Shown here in pieces: positions 22,675 to 33,254 of a stretch of 64,000 nucleotides of DNA. Where the stretch lies: positions 8,035,001-8,099,000 of the forward strand of contig NC_065535.1 of the NCBI RefSeq assembly GCF_932294415.1. Direction: 5' to 3'. The translations under genes were made by a program, and so were the position numbers. This stretch comes from Quercus robur (taxonomy: Eukaryota > Streptophyta > Magnoliopsida > Fagales > Fagaceae). The notes below the pieces were generated by a model, which searched no databases, was not told the DNA's origin, and was given only the letters and a program-made list of their open reading frames with translations. The stretch's first letter is position 1. The number at the start of each line of letters is the position of its first letter.

Positions 22675-24210
22675 CTATTTGAAAGTTTGCACCTCTGATA
22701 GGCCATTCTCTAATGCTCTAACCAGCTTCTCAAAGTAATTTTTAGTAATTCCCGTTAAGCTCTTCAGCTTTAACTCGAACTCTTCGAAATTTACTGATCC
22801 CTCAGGCTCAGGATCTTTGAGAAACTGCCTCACTTCCTTCTCAGCATATCCATGAAGCCTTTCAAGACCAGCTTCTGCTTCCCCTTGCAAAAACTCGAAA
22901 AGCAGCTTCTTAGCCTTCTCACCCCTAGGCAGATAGTACCCATATGCATAGGTCCACTTCAACACTCTTCTACATTCAACTATTTGTTGCCAAGCCTCTA
23001 ATATGAACCCAAGCTGAAATTGGGTTTTGCCATAAATCTCACCAAGCTTCTCAATCTGCTCGGTTAGCACTGTACGCAAGTCTGAAACAGCTTTTTGCCT
23101 TGACAAGTTATTAGCTGCCCATCTTTCATAGTAATGATTGTATTTCTTTACATGTCTCCTTGCCTTTTTTACCTCTTTTTCCTTATCTTCCTTATAACCA
23201 TTACATTTCCTATGCTTACGCCAATCACCAAGACATATCCAGCAAAACTGATGATTACAGGGTGGATTGCATGTCATGTGCATACACCCTGCGTTTTTTT
23301 CAATTGGTTTAGCACACTTGGGACAAGGCTTTGTTTGAGCCAATATCCAAGTCTTGGTTTCAGACTCGTCATAGTTCTTCGCTATCCAATTAGCCACAGT
23401 TTCACAAACCACTGGTCGATGAGCATCCTCAACACAATTCCAACAAAAACTAAAATCACAAGCACAAGTCACATCCCAACCTTGATTATCATCGAACTCA
23501 ATTGCGTACTCGCAACCCGGACCAGGACACCACTTGATCTTCTTATTCTCCTCGACATAAGACCTGTACAGATAAGTCGAATACTTCTGCTTTTCCTCCT
23601 CAGAAACCAAGCTATTCACTATGTCTCGATCAACAACCGCAGAACAAGACATGTCGGGGCATCTCAGCATCAAAGATCCAGGACCATCGTTGATCGAAGT
23701 CCTGACATAATCTCGAAAACATTCGACACAATAAGGATGACCACATGCGGCTGAGACAATTTCTTCACGTGTTGGGAACGAATCGAAACATATTCCACAT
23801 GTGACTTCAGTACTGTCAAATGGAAATTCGATGATGGGTAATAAACCCAAGTTTTTTCTGACTCGATCTTCGTCAGAAAACCATGCCTCGTGAACCTTAC
23901 CAGCACTCCAGTTATAGTGGAGGAGCAAAACTGTTGCGACAGCTTTTGATACAGAGAGAACCGTGGCAACTTCTGCAATAGTGTTCTCTTGGCGTTCACG
24001 TATATCTGATTGCTTCAACACCGTGTAGTTTTGATCTGTAGGACCTTCAAGACGAGGCCTTTTAGCAACAGGACTATCGGAATCAGAATCCACGAAATCC
24101 TCTTCTTTGATCAACGAGTCATAGTTACAGTCAGTGTTGTTTGCATCTTCGCCGTAATAATCGTTGACCTCATTGTCGCTATAGATGTTGATCTCGTCGC
24201 CGGAATCCAT
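22675..24210 (-). CDS. ARIADNE-type RBR E3 ubiquitin ligase, copy 3, C-terminally truncated
   Basis: The open frame extends upstream to 24,408, but the conserved start MDSGDEINI is at 24,210. That gives 511 aa. RING1, IBR, Rcat with the catalytic GCMHM cysteine, and the Ariadne domain are intact. The frame stops early at SEVQTFK: after 'aactttcaaa' a TAG appears where copies 2 and 4 continue. Just downstream, about 10 nt within the zinc-finger codons are also missing, so the rest (about 22,590-22,674) is out of frame. The RanBP2-type zinc finger is therefore lost. The RBR catalytic core could still work, but any ubiquitin- or protein-binding role of that finger would be gone. Residues 265 on match copy 2 closely. 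Confidence 0.88.
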   Translation of the reverse strand: MDSGDEINIYSDNEVNDYYGEDANNTDCNYDSLIKEEDFVDSDSDSPVAKRPRLEGPTDQNYTVLKQSDIRERQENTIAEVATVLSVSKAVATVLLLHYNWSAGKVHEAWFSDEDRVRKNLGLLPIIEFPFDSTEVTCGICFDSFPTREEIVSAACGHPYCVECFRDYVRTSINDGPGSLMLRCPDMSCSAVVDRDIVNSLVSEEEKQKYSTYLYRSYVEENKKIKWCPGPGCEYAIEFDDNQGWDVTCACDFSFCWNCVEDAHRPVVCETVANWIAKNYDESETKTWILAQTKPCPKCAKPIEKNAGCMHMTCNPPCNHQFCWICLGDWRKHRKCNGYKEDKEKEVKKARRHVKKYNHYYERWAANNLSRQKAVSDLRTVLTEQIEKLGEIYGKTQFQLGFILEAWQQIVECRRVLKWTYAYGYYLPRGEKAKKLLFEFLQGEAEAGLERLHGYAEKEVRQFLKDPEPEGSVNFEEFELKLKSLTGITKNYFEKLVRALENGLSEVQTFK

Positions 24211-24585
24211 GGCTGAAAAAACAAAGCTTTGAGTGAAAATCGAAAACCCTAACAAAGAGAGAGTAAAGGTTGGTTTGTGTTTTCGATTTTTTTTTTTTTT
24301 TTGCCAAAGTGTATGGCCAGTTTGCGTGTGCTTTGTTGAAGAACACTTTTTTTTTCTTTTTCTTTTTTGGCTGAATTTGTTGAAGAACACTTTACTGATC
24401 AATATCACAAAGATAGCAATTGAATAAAAAAAGAGTTTAGATGCTAATAAGCTACATTACTTATTGGATTATTGATTATGATTCCTCTATTAGTCCAAAA
24501 AGAATAGTAAAAGGTATCCGTGGAATAAAACCAACAGTAAAAGGTCAAAAAAATTCGTAAATACGTTAAAAAATAATAATAATAA
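24211..24585. other. 5' flank of ARI copy 3
   Basis: Shares the AAAACCCTAAC motif just upstream of the ATG with the other copies but is otherwise more diverged, with extra T-rich tracts. No gene. Confidence 0.55.
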
Positions 24586-24753
24586 TGCTAGACCATTGAA
24601 ATTGACACAAATTTGTGCCACAACTTACCACGTGGCGAGTTGTGATTGGTGAAGGTGTGATAGTGAGTCATGTGAGGACACACTTTCACTAATCACAACT
24701 CGTCAGACAACAAGTTGTAACACAAAGTTATGTCAATTTCAATAGTCCTAGCA
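24586..24753. mobile_element. Foldback MITE, 168 bp
   Basis: Almost the whole element is an inverted repeat. It starts TGCTAGACCATTGAAATTGA and ends with the complement of TGCTAGGACTATTGAAATTG, and the pairing continues through CGAGTTGTGATT(A/G)GTGAA near the centre. It is absent from the same place in units 1 and 2. Class undetermined because no clear target duplication was seen. Confidence 0.75.
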
Positions 24754-25902
24754 CTACTCTAAAAAAAACCACAATTTTTGTTACAATTGTATATATGGCA
24801 AACAGTAAGCGATGGAGAAAAAGTGATGGTTTATGTGAATAGACGGTTAATCACAGTCTACAACATAAGATAATTGTAGCAAAAATTATAGATTTTTTTT
24901 TTTTAATGTTTATTAGAATTATTTGTAAGTCTTGTAAACGAAACAAACATGTTTTAGTTATTAAAAAAGAAAAAAAGAAAAAAAAAGGGAGTAAAGGTAG
25001 ACAAAATGTTCTAAAAAAAATTCTTAGGGTTTATTTAAGTTTTTCTTTTTTATTACAAATAGTTGCAGATCCCTATACTTGCCCAAAAAATATAATTATT
25101 AGGTCATTCGATATAATTTATAAGGTCTTACTAACGGTTGCCCTTAAAACAATTGTTAACAAATTATTTTAGGAAAGTTTTTACACTATTTTTAAGGAAA
25201 ATAGAAAAAACTGTTAAAACATTAATTTTTTTTTTTTTTACCCATAAAACTTTCTTAAAATGATTCACTAACAAATGACCCTAGGATATCCGTTAACATT
25301 TCTCTAATTTATATTTTGATATTTGAAAATTATGAAATACAAGAATCAAATATATTAGGATTCCTTGAATTTAATTAATTATTTATGTTATAGGAATATT
25401 TTATGTTAGTTTGGTTTTACTAAACTAATTGACCATATTTAGGTCATAATTAAACAAAAAAGTATTGCATTTAATAATTATATTGATTAACATGACTTAA
25501 GTTTCATGATATGAATGAAATTTTGGATTTGAAACCTCTTACCAACATCTTGAGATCCTAAGGGATTGCATATACCTAAGAAAATAGATACTCGAAAATG
25601 TTTGAATATATTCGTTTGTCATATTGATTGACATAATTTTTTATTATTGGAGAATTTGTTAATTTCTATTGTAAATGTTTAATTCAACCATAATTTTTTT
25701 ACTAATTTGTACACTCCAAATCAATTGAACAAATATTGCATATTACATGTAATTCTTCATCTTTATAAGGGTAAAAGGGTATTCATGGAACTAAGCTCAT
25801 TAGAAATGAGAACTTTTGCCAATCAAATTGAAAAGATTGAATTATTTACTTTGGTTTTGAATTTGTCATCCATTTTATCATTATAAAAAATGAAAGACTT
25901 TA
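24754..25902. other. Intergenic part of ARI unit between copies 3 and 4
   Basis: AT-rich, homologous to units 1 and 2, with small deletions (for example around 25,490). No gene. Confidence 0.55.
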
Positions 25903-26933
25903 AGAGTCCGTTTGGTTGAAGGGATATGAAAAAGTAGAATGATAGAAAATTAGAAGGGGATAGAAAAGTGAGAGGATATAAAAAAATTTAGTTTTCTCTC
26001 ATATATGTTTGGTTGGGGGGATGGAAAAGTAGAGAGATGGAAAATTATGAAAAATGAAGTTGATATAAATTTACAATTATGTCCCTATTAAATAAAACAA
26101 AAGACAACACAATTTTTTATACACTTATTTCAAAAAAAATTATATATGGACACTTCACTTTTTTTTTAAGTTATTATTTTATAATGCAGAAGTCGGATCC
26201 AAAACTGGTGAAAAAAAAAAAAAAATGAGGAGCTAACTATGGAAGAAATTGATAAAAACAAAAGATAGAAGAAGACAAAAAGTGAGATGAGCAAAAAAAA
26301 AAAAAAAAAAAAAAAAACCAAACAACGAAGTGAACGAACAATGAATAGAAAAAACAGAAAAATAAAAAGATGAAAAATACAAAACGAGGGGTGAAAACAA
26401 GAAGAAGAAGAAAAAGAAATAATTATTAAAAAAAATAAAAAGAAAAAAGTGATGAACAACGTGAACTAAAAAACAAGAAATATTACTAAGTTGGTTGAAG
26501 CAAAGTCAAATGCCAATGGTTACCTAAGATTTTCATGTTCAACGTTACAAAAAGAGGGGCAAAAATGTAATTGAATAGGTTGAAATAAAGTCCCCCAAGT
26601 TTCCTTTCCAAATTAGAGAGATGGGATTTTAGTGGGCCCGGTGAGAAACCTAGGCCCCACCAAAATTTCCTTCCACTCTCCCTCCCAACCAAACACCTCT
26701 CTCACCTTTTTTTTTTTTTTACATAAATGCACTTTTAGTCTCTACATTTTGAATTTTTTTCATTTTAGTCCCTATATTTTTTTTTACCACTTTTAGTCCC
26801 TAAACCAATGAACGCTCTTCATTTAAGTTCTTGAAGCACCATTCCGCCACCAAACTAACGGGGAAATTGACAAATGAATAAAATAATAAATTTTTTTCCA
26901 CGTTGGACAATAAAATAAAATTTTTTTTTTCGT

Positions 26934-27147
26934 CACCAAGTACGTATTGTCTCTTTTTTTCGTGTTTTTGCTAGCCTTTGCAATCAAGGTGTTGTCCATC
27001 TTGCCCGATGTCAAGCCTACAAGCACGAATCCCATGCTAGGTGCCTTGACTCAAACCATCATATATACTTGTCGCATGGGTTTTGCTTACTTAGTCATGC
27101 TCTCTGTCATGTCCTTCAACCTTGGAATCTTCATAGCCGCCCTGGCT
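26934..27147 (+). pseudogene. COPT/Ctr copper transporter fragment, left arm
   Basis: Translates to FFVFLLAFAIKVLSILPDV...MLGALTQTIIYT...GFAYLVMLSVMSFNLGIFIAA. This matches the second and third membrane segments of plant COPT proteins, including the MxxxM copper motif (MLSVM). The start codon, the methionine-rich N-terminus, the first membrane segment and the final GxxxG helix motif are absent. It is a captured gene piece, not a working transporter. Confidence 0.82.
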
Positions 27148-27746
27148 TCCATTTCTAACAAGTACCCGAAATATACAAAAGCATAAACCAAATTATTCAC
27201 CAACAAGCACATCCCAATATTTCCAATCATTATAAAATCCTATACCTGGAAAACAACACACACACACACAGTGAACAAAAAATAGGGAACTGTAGGGAAA
27301 ACATATAGTTCATTTGCTAATTGCTAGGATCCACTCACTCACATACCAGCTGTTTTTATAAACTAGGGACTATATTAGGTCCCAACCTCACTAGGTAAGA
27401 AAATACTTATACGGGAGAACACACTCATAATTGGTATATATATACCAAAAAACATAATGAGAATAAAAATAAAAAAATTGACAGCAAAATGAAAAGGCCA
27501 TTACAGACTTGTGTTAAAGCAGAAACAATTAGCCAATACCCCTACCCCTGTTACTACATAATTCATAGCAGACTTAGGGGAATGGTTTCAAAGTTCAAAC
27601 TCATGTTTAAGTAATATGTGGATTTTCATAGTTTGTGGGTAGGCATTAAAATTGTGATGTGTTAACAGAAAAACAGTTGCTAAAATTTCTGCTGCATTAA
27701 ATTTATGCTGCTAAAATTTCTACTGCAAATAAAACCTGCTGCATTG

Positions 27747-27783
<37 letters not shown>

Positions 27784-28164
27784 AGTAATACAAATAAAAC
27801 CTATTGCATTGAAAAAATTATGCTACATTGATTATACATATATAAGGTTATCACTTTCTACAAAACAAAGGGCATTGTTCCATAGTTAACCCTATCACCA
27901 TTACCATCACTTTCTACAAAACAAAGGATATTGTTCCATAGTTGACCCTATCACAATTACCATCACTTTCTACAAAACATTGGGTCCTAGCAATTAGCAA
28001 ATGAACTATATGTTGTCCCTGCAGTTTCCTATTTTTTGTTCACTGTGTGTGTGTGTGTGTTTCTAGGTATAGGATTTTATGAGGATTGGAAATACTAGGA
28101 TGTGTTTGTTGGTGAATAATTTGATTTATGCTTTTGTAATTTTTGGGTACCTGTTAGAAATGGA

Positions 28165-29198
28165 AGCCAGGGCGGTTATGAAGATTCCAAGGTTGAAGGA
28201 CATGACAGAGAGCATAACTAAGGGGGTGTTTGGATGGCCTGTTTCCATAATTCATAACTCAAAAATGGTGGGACCCATAGCGAGAAGTCTGTTTGGCACC
28301 ACCATCACCCTGTTTCCATAACTCTATTTCCATCACTCAATTTTCTGATTTTTGAGTGATGAGTTATGGAAACTGAAAACATATTTTAGCTGTTTTCAGT
28401 TTCCATAACTCATAACTGAATGACATTTTTGTAATTAAACACATATAGAGGACCCATTAGTCATAACTCAGCTGCACCTTTTGACCAATCTACTTTTTCT
28501 TTCTTTCTTCTCCTGGGTTCGGTCTTAGGTGTCTTCTCTTTTTTCTTTTTTTTTTTCCTGGGTTCGGTCTCAAGTGTCTTCTTTTTTTTCTTTTTCTTTT
28601 TTCCTTTCTTCTCCTGGGTTCGGTCTCAAGTGTTCTTCCTTCTTCTTCTTTTTTTTTTTTTTTCCTTCTTCTTTCACTAGGTTCAGTTTCTGGGTTCTCT
28701 TTTTTCTTTTTCTTTTTCACTGGGTTCGGTGATCTGGGTTTCTTTCTTCTTCTTCTTCTTTTTTTTTTTTTTTTTTCACTTGGTTCGAGTGATCTGGGTT
28801 TCTTCTTTCTTTTTTTTTTTCTTTTTTTTTTCCTTTCTGTTTCGGGTTTCTGGGTACTGGGGAAAAAAAAAAGCTACATTGACTGACAAGTATGGAGCCC
28901 ACAAATAGTGTGAAAAATATTGAGTGATGGTAACTAAGTGATGGTGCCAAACGGGTGTAGTATTTTAAAGTGATAAGTGATAAGTGATGAGTGATGAGTG
29001 ACGGAAATTGAGTGATGAAAAATATGCATCCAAACATAACCTAAATAAGCAAAACCCATGCGATAAGTATATATGATGGTTTGAGTCAAGGCGCCCAACA
29101 TGGGATTCGTGCTTGTAGGCTTGACATCGGGCAAGATGGACAACACCTCGATTGGCTAGCAAAAACACGAAGAAAAGAGCCAACACGTACTTGGTGAT
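28165..29198 (-). pseudogene. COPT/Ctr copper transporter fragment, right arm, split by a MITE
   Basis: Inverted copy of the left-arm fragment, on the minus strand in two parts (29,045-29,198 and 28,165-28,221) separated by the MITE at 28,222-29,041. It begins TKYVLALFFVFLLA and is slightly different from the left arm, with a small deletion after FLLA. Confidence 0.8.
28222..29041. mobile_element. PIF/Harbinger-like MITE nested in the right arm
   Basis: 820 bp with TAA on both sides (28,219-28,221 and 29,042-29,044). The left arm supplies the unoccupied version ('actaagtaagc'). Ends GGGGGTGTTTGGATGG and (rev. comp.) GGTTATGTTTGGATGC. The interior is CT/TTC-rich, with subterminal 'gagtgatg' repeats. 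Non-coding. Confidence 0.85.
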
Positions 29199-29634
29199 GG
29201 AAAAAAAATTATTATTTTATTGTCCAATGTGGAAAAAAAATTATTATTTTATTCATTTGTCAGTTTCCCCGTTAGTTTGGCGACGGAATGGTGCTTTAAG
29301 GACTTAAATGAAGAGCGTTAATTGGTTTAGGGACTAAAAGTAGTAAAAATAAAATGTAGAAACTAAAATGGAAAAAAGTCAAAATGTAGGGACAAAAAGT
29401 GCATTTACGCCTTTTTTTTTTCACCCTTCCTATTTCACCTCCAACCAAACGAAGCTTAAAAGTAAAGTTGTTTAAGAATGACTTCATGTGGCCAAAGTGA
29501 GACTAGAGTGTACCTTTTATGGTCCTTTGTATTGGAGTTGTAAAGTACGAAGTTTTTTCTTGTACTATTCTATGATTGAATGTGTTTAATCAGTGTAAAA
29601 TATTTTCACTAGGTGAAAATATATTTTTTTTATC

Positions 29635-29842
29635 CATCAGGGTGCAACTTAGTGATTTGGAGGCTTGAGGTGAGTTGTAGACTCAAATATTCTGGGTTCA
29701 ACCCCCACAAAGAATTTCCTTGAATTAGCAAATACACAATTTTGGCAAGTAGGGTCATGTATTCATGGTTTACTCTCTGGGGGTACCATCCAAAGGGCTT
29801 TGCCTTGGTGAGTTTCAACGTCATAAAAATAAAAATAAAAAT
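29635..29842 (+). mobile_element. tRNA-derived SINE, unit 4 copy
   Basis: Orthologous to the SINEs at 16,815 and 21,415. Box B-like GGTTCAACCCC is near 29,695. Ends in an A-rich tail. Confidence 0.68.
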
Positions 29843-30714
29843 TGTTTCTAATGTTTGATTGCTTCTTGTTCTTGAAAATGTTATGGGAAACATTTTTAGG
29901 GGTTTGACTTCATGAAAAAAAATAAGAAAATTATAATATAAAAAAACCTTAAAAATACAATAATATCACAATACACAAAATCAACAATAACATCGACATA
30001 GAATCTTACAAAATTTGAGCCAATTTGAAAAGCTACTGATGATGGTGTAACTGATTAGTGCGGCACGTTGGTTTTTCAAACTTACAACTCAACTTGTGTT
30101 CTTCATTTTGGTCTCCACTACATTACTCTCTCTTTTCTTACCCTTAAAATTTTTGTAGGGTACATAAGCAAAGCCTTGCAAGTTTCACTAATAATTAAGA
30201 TGATGATTTTGGTGGGTTTAATTAAGACCTCGATCTATAGGTTTCTCCAACAATTATCTAAAATTAAAACAAACCTTTTTAAATTTTTTATTAAATTTTT
30301 CATGAGCAATGCTATATGCACTATTTATGAGTAATGCTATTTGCATATTTGTACCATAATTGTACACATTATGAGTAATGCTATCTACTTATCTTTGTCC
30401 TCAATTCGAAAAATAAAGCTAGGGTCAGAATACTCAGAACAAACAATTTATTAAACAAAATTGTTTAATCAGAGCATGGAGTAGAGGAGATAAAAATAAT
30501 TTTCACCAAAAACATATGGGACGATCTCCAAAAGATAAAGATTGTAAAACCATTAATATCAACAATAATCGGATAAATAGAGCAATGAGAGATTACAAAG
30601 ATGAAAGAACAACTTAATGGATCTAAAATAGATTATTTAAATTTGGAAATAGATAGAACCTAAATAAATAGTAATAGTGCTTCCCTTCACCACAAAGAGA
30701 TGCTGAAATATCTT
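29843..30714. other. 3' flank of ARI copy 4
   Basis: Homologous to the 3' flanks of copies 1-3, including the 'gacctcgatctataggttt' stretch. No independent gene. Confidence 0.6.
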
Positions 30715-32319
30715 TCACAGGTGCATTTGACACATCTCGCAAGTTACGTTTTCCCAGGAATTGGCAAAAGTACACAGATCACAATTCCAATACTCGAAAG
30801 TTTGCACCTCTGATAGGCCATTCTCTAATGCTCTAACCAACTTCTCAAAGTAATTTTTAGTAATTCCGGTTAAGCTCTTCAGCTTTAGCTCGAACTCTTC
30901 GAAATTTACTGATCCCTCAGGCTCAGGATCTTTGAGAAACTGCCTCACTTCCTTCTCAGCATATCCATGAAGCCTTTCAAGACCAGCTTCTGCTTCCCCT
31001 TGCAAAAACTCGAAAAGCCGCTTCTTAGCCTTCTCATCCTCAGGCAGATAGTACCCATATGCATAGGTCCACTTCAACACTCTTCTACATTCAACTATTT
31101 GTTGCCAAGCCTCTAATATGAACCCAAGCTGAAATTGGGTTTTGTCATGCATCTCACTAAGCTCCTCAATCTGCTTGGTTATCACTGTACGCAAGGTTGA
31201 AACAGCTTTTTGCCTTGACAAGTTATTAGCTGCCCATCTTTCATAGTAATGATTGTATTTCTTTATATCTCTCTTTGCCTTTTCTACCTCTTTTTTCTTA
31301 TCTTCCTTATAACCATTACAGTTCCAATGATTATCCAAATCACCAAGACATATCCAGCAAAACTCATAATTACAAGGTGGATTGCATGTCATGTGCATAC
31401 ACCCTCCTTTTTTTTCAATTGGTCTTGCACACTTGGGACAAGGCTTTGTTTTAGCCAATATCCAATTCATGGTTTCAGATTCATCATGGTCCTTCGCTAT
31501 CCAATTAGCCACAGTTTCACAATCCACAGGTCGATGAGCATCCTCAACACAATTCCAACAGAACATAAAACCACAAGTACAAGTCACGTCCCAACCATGA
31601 TTATCATCGAACTCAATAGCGTACTCACATCCCGGACCAGGACACCACTTGATCTTCTTGTTCTCCTCGACAAAAGACCTATAAAGATAGGTCGAATACT
31701 TATTCTTTTCCTCGTCCAAAACTAACTTATTAACCATGTCTCCATCTATAGCCGCACAACAAGTCATGTCGGGGCATCTCAGAATCAAACATCCAGGACC
31801 ATCGTTGATAGAAGTGCTAATATAATATCGAAAGCATTCGATACAATAAGGATGACCACATGCGGCTGAGACAATTTCATCACGTGGAAACAAATCGAAA
31901 CATATTCCACACATGATTTCACTGTCACATGGAATTTCGATGATGGGTTTATCAAATAAGCCCAGGTTTTTTCTGACTCGATCTTCGTCAGCAAACCATG
32001 CCTCGTGAACCTTACTAACACTCCAATTATAGTGACGGAGTAAAACTGTTGCGGCGGCTTCTGATACCGAGAGAATCGTGGCAACTTCGGCAATAGTGTT
32101 CTCTTGGCGTTCACGTATATCTGATTGCTTCAACACAGTGTAGTTTTGGTCTTTAGGCCCTTCAAGACGAGTCTTTTTAGTATAAGAATCATCGGAATCC
32201 ATAGAGTCCTCTTCCATGATCAAGGAGTCATAGTTGCAGTCAGTGTTGTTTGCATCTTCGCCGTCATAATCGTTGACTTCATTGTCACTATAGATGTTGA
32301 TTTCATCGCCGGAGTCCAT
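30715..32319 (-). CDS. ARIADNE-type RBR E3 ubiquitin ligase, copy 4
   Basis: The frame opens upstream at 32,346, but the conserved start is MDSGDEINI at 32,319, giving 534 aa. Complete architecture: acidic N-terminus, UBA-like segment, RING1 (CGICFDLF), IBR ending HRPVDC, Rcat with predicted catalytic cysteine at about 307 (GGCMHM), Ariadne domain, and C-terminal zinc finger (CDLC...CEMC). This is the most diverged member of the array, with many replacements and small indels in the N-terminal 150 residues. It probably represents an older branch. All zinc ligands I checked are present. Confidence 0.92.
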   Translation of the reverse strand: MDSGDEINIYSDNEVNDYDGEDANNTDCNYDSLIMEEDSMDSDDSYTKKTRLEGPKDQNYTVLKQSDIRERQENTIAEVATILSVSEAAATVLLRHYNWSVSKVHEAWFADEDRVRKNLGLFDKPIIEIPCDSEIMCGICFDLFPRDEIVSAACGHPYCIECFRYYISTSINDGPGCLILRCPDMTCCAAIDGDMVNKLVLDEEKNKYSTYLYRSFVEENKKIKWCPGPGCEYAIEFDDNHGWDVTCTCGFMFCWNCVEDAHRPVDCETVANWIAKDHDESETMNWILAKTKPCPKCARPIEKKGGCMHMTCNPPCNYEFCWICLGDLDNHWNCNGYKEDKKKEVEKAKRDIKKYNHYYERWAANNLSRQKAVSTLRTVITKQIEELSEMHDKTQFQLGFILEAWQQIVECRRVLKWTYAYGYYLPEDEKAKKRLFEFLQGEAEAGLERLHGYAEKEVRQFLKDPEPEGSVNFEEFELKLKSLTGITKNYFEKLVRALENGLSEVQTFEYWNCDLCTFANSWENVTCEMCQMHL

Positions 32320-33254
32320 GGCCGAGAAAACAAAGTAAAAATACACTAGAGCGAGATAGAAAACCCTAATAAGATATCCCTTAAGCGAAGTGTTTAAATA
32401 CGATTAGGATTATGATTCCTTCACTAGTCAAAACAGAATAGTAAAAGGTTAGATAAGGTATAAAAATAAATAAATAAATAAGGAGAATTACACTATTTAA
32501 AAAAAATAATAATAATAATAATGGAGAAGAATTACACCGTTGATTTGCAATATTGGTCTTTTTTGAAGTTTAAATAGAGAGCACTATTTGAGCCTTATGT
32601 TGACTTCGATTAGTTTATTTACTTACCTATGTTTAACAGAAAAATGATACGGTAATTTTTAAAAATTATTTTAAAAAATTACACTTAAGCATAGGTCTAA
32701 CCTGACCCAAATAAATGGGTTTTTCCCTTCTTCTCAATTTGCTTGGCATACCCAACACTAACAACGCAACCCATCTCTGAAACTCAAATTTTAAAATCTG
32801 ACCTGGATATTGGTTCATGTCTTTCAACTTTCTTTAAACAATATTTAATGAACCGTTGATATTGAGAAAGTCTTAAAATAGAAAGAAAAAAATTAATGAA
32901 ATTCGTCACAGCTCATTAGTCTCCTTTCTAAAACCTTATCTTAACCTTTTCTTGCACTTTCCTACACTTTCCTATTATGAAATTGAAACAATGATAAGCG
33001 AAGTGAACCCCAAAAATTTTAACTTGAAGGATTTGAAAATTTGAATTTTATAATTTGAAAGATTTGAAAAGCTAAATAGAGGTTTGCAATTTGAAATCGG
33101 ACTTGGTTTAGGTCCAATGCATCTAGTGCACTGGACCAGATCAAATAGTGACACGTGTCCAAAAGTGGACATACGTCATCATCTCAACAGATCTAGTATT
33201 ACTGACACTGGACCTAAGTCTGACCCTCTGAAATCAGTTCTCATTTAAAGCTTA
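32320..33254. other. Upstream of ARI copy 4; no gene
   Basis: AT-rich. The conserved AAAACCCTAAT motif sits 40-50 nt upstream of the ATG. Similarity to the other units fades quickly, so the array probably ends here. Contains one small inverted-repeat element (33,108-33,217). Confidence 0.55.
33108..33217. repeat. Small inverted-repeat element
   Basis: 110 bp beginning TTAGGTCCAATGC and ending ACACTGGACCTAA, that is, with inverted ends TTAGGTCCA. Probably a short MITE. The target duplication is unclear. Confidence 0.45.

Larger units (their letters stand above)
26712..29412. mobile_element. Long inverted-repeat (Pack-type) element with captured COPT gene pieces
   Basis: Left arm 26,712-27,330 and right arm 27,982-29,412 are inverted copies, about 96% alike where I compared them. 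The outer ends match 'taaatgcactttt(a/t)gtc(t/c)ctacattttg'. Both arms carry the same copper transporter fragment and the same (AC)n/(GT)n tract. The right arm is interrupted by a MITE (28,222-29,041). Long TIRs with captured host sequence are typical of Mutator-like Pack-MULEs, but no target duplication could be fixed, so the superfamily is inferred. The loop (27,331-27,981) has a poly(A) run and short tandem repeats. Confidence 0.75.
25903..29455. mobile_element. Composite TTA-flanked MITE carrying a nested inverted-repeat element
   Basis: Outer borders are set by TTA on each side (25,900-25,902 and 29,456-29,458) and by the uninterrupted paralogous site in unit 2 (about 16,645, 'gactttaaaaggaaag'). 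Ends AGAGTCCGTTTGGTTG and (rev. comp.) GCTTCGTTTGGTTGGA are related. The outer MITE body (25,903-26,706) resembles the intact relative at 34,745-35,296. That body is interrupted near its T-rich right tail by the inverted-repeat element at 26,712-29,412. Confidence 0.75.

Noticed and set aside
24211-24408. 66-residue N-terminal extension of ARI copy 3
   Set aside because: The other three copies start at the conserved M(E/D)SGDEINI. The extension is a T-rich 5' flank read as K-rich sequence by chance.
28490-28732. Lysine/glutamate-rich frames around 28,500-28,800
   Set aside because: TTC/CTT-rich low-complexity interior of a MITE.
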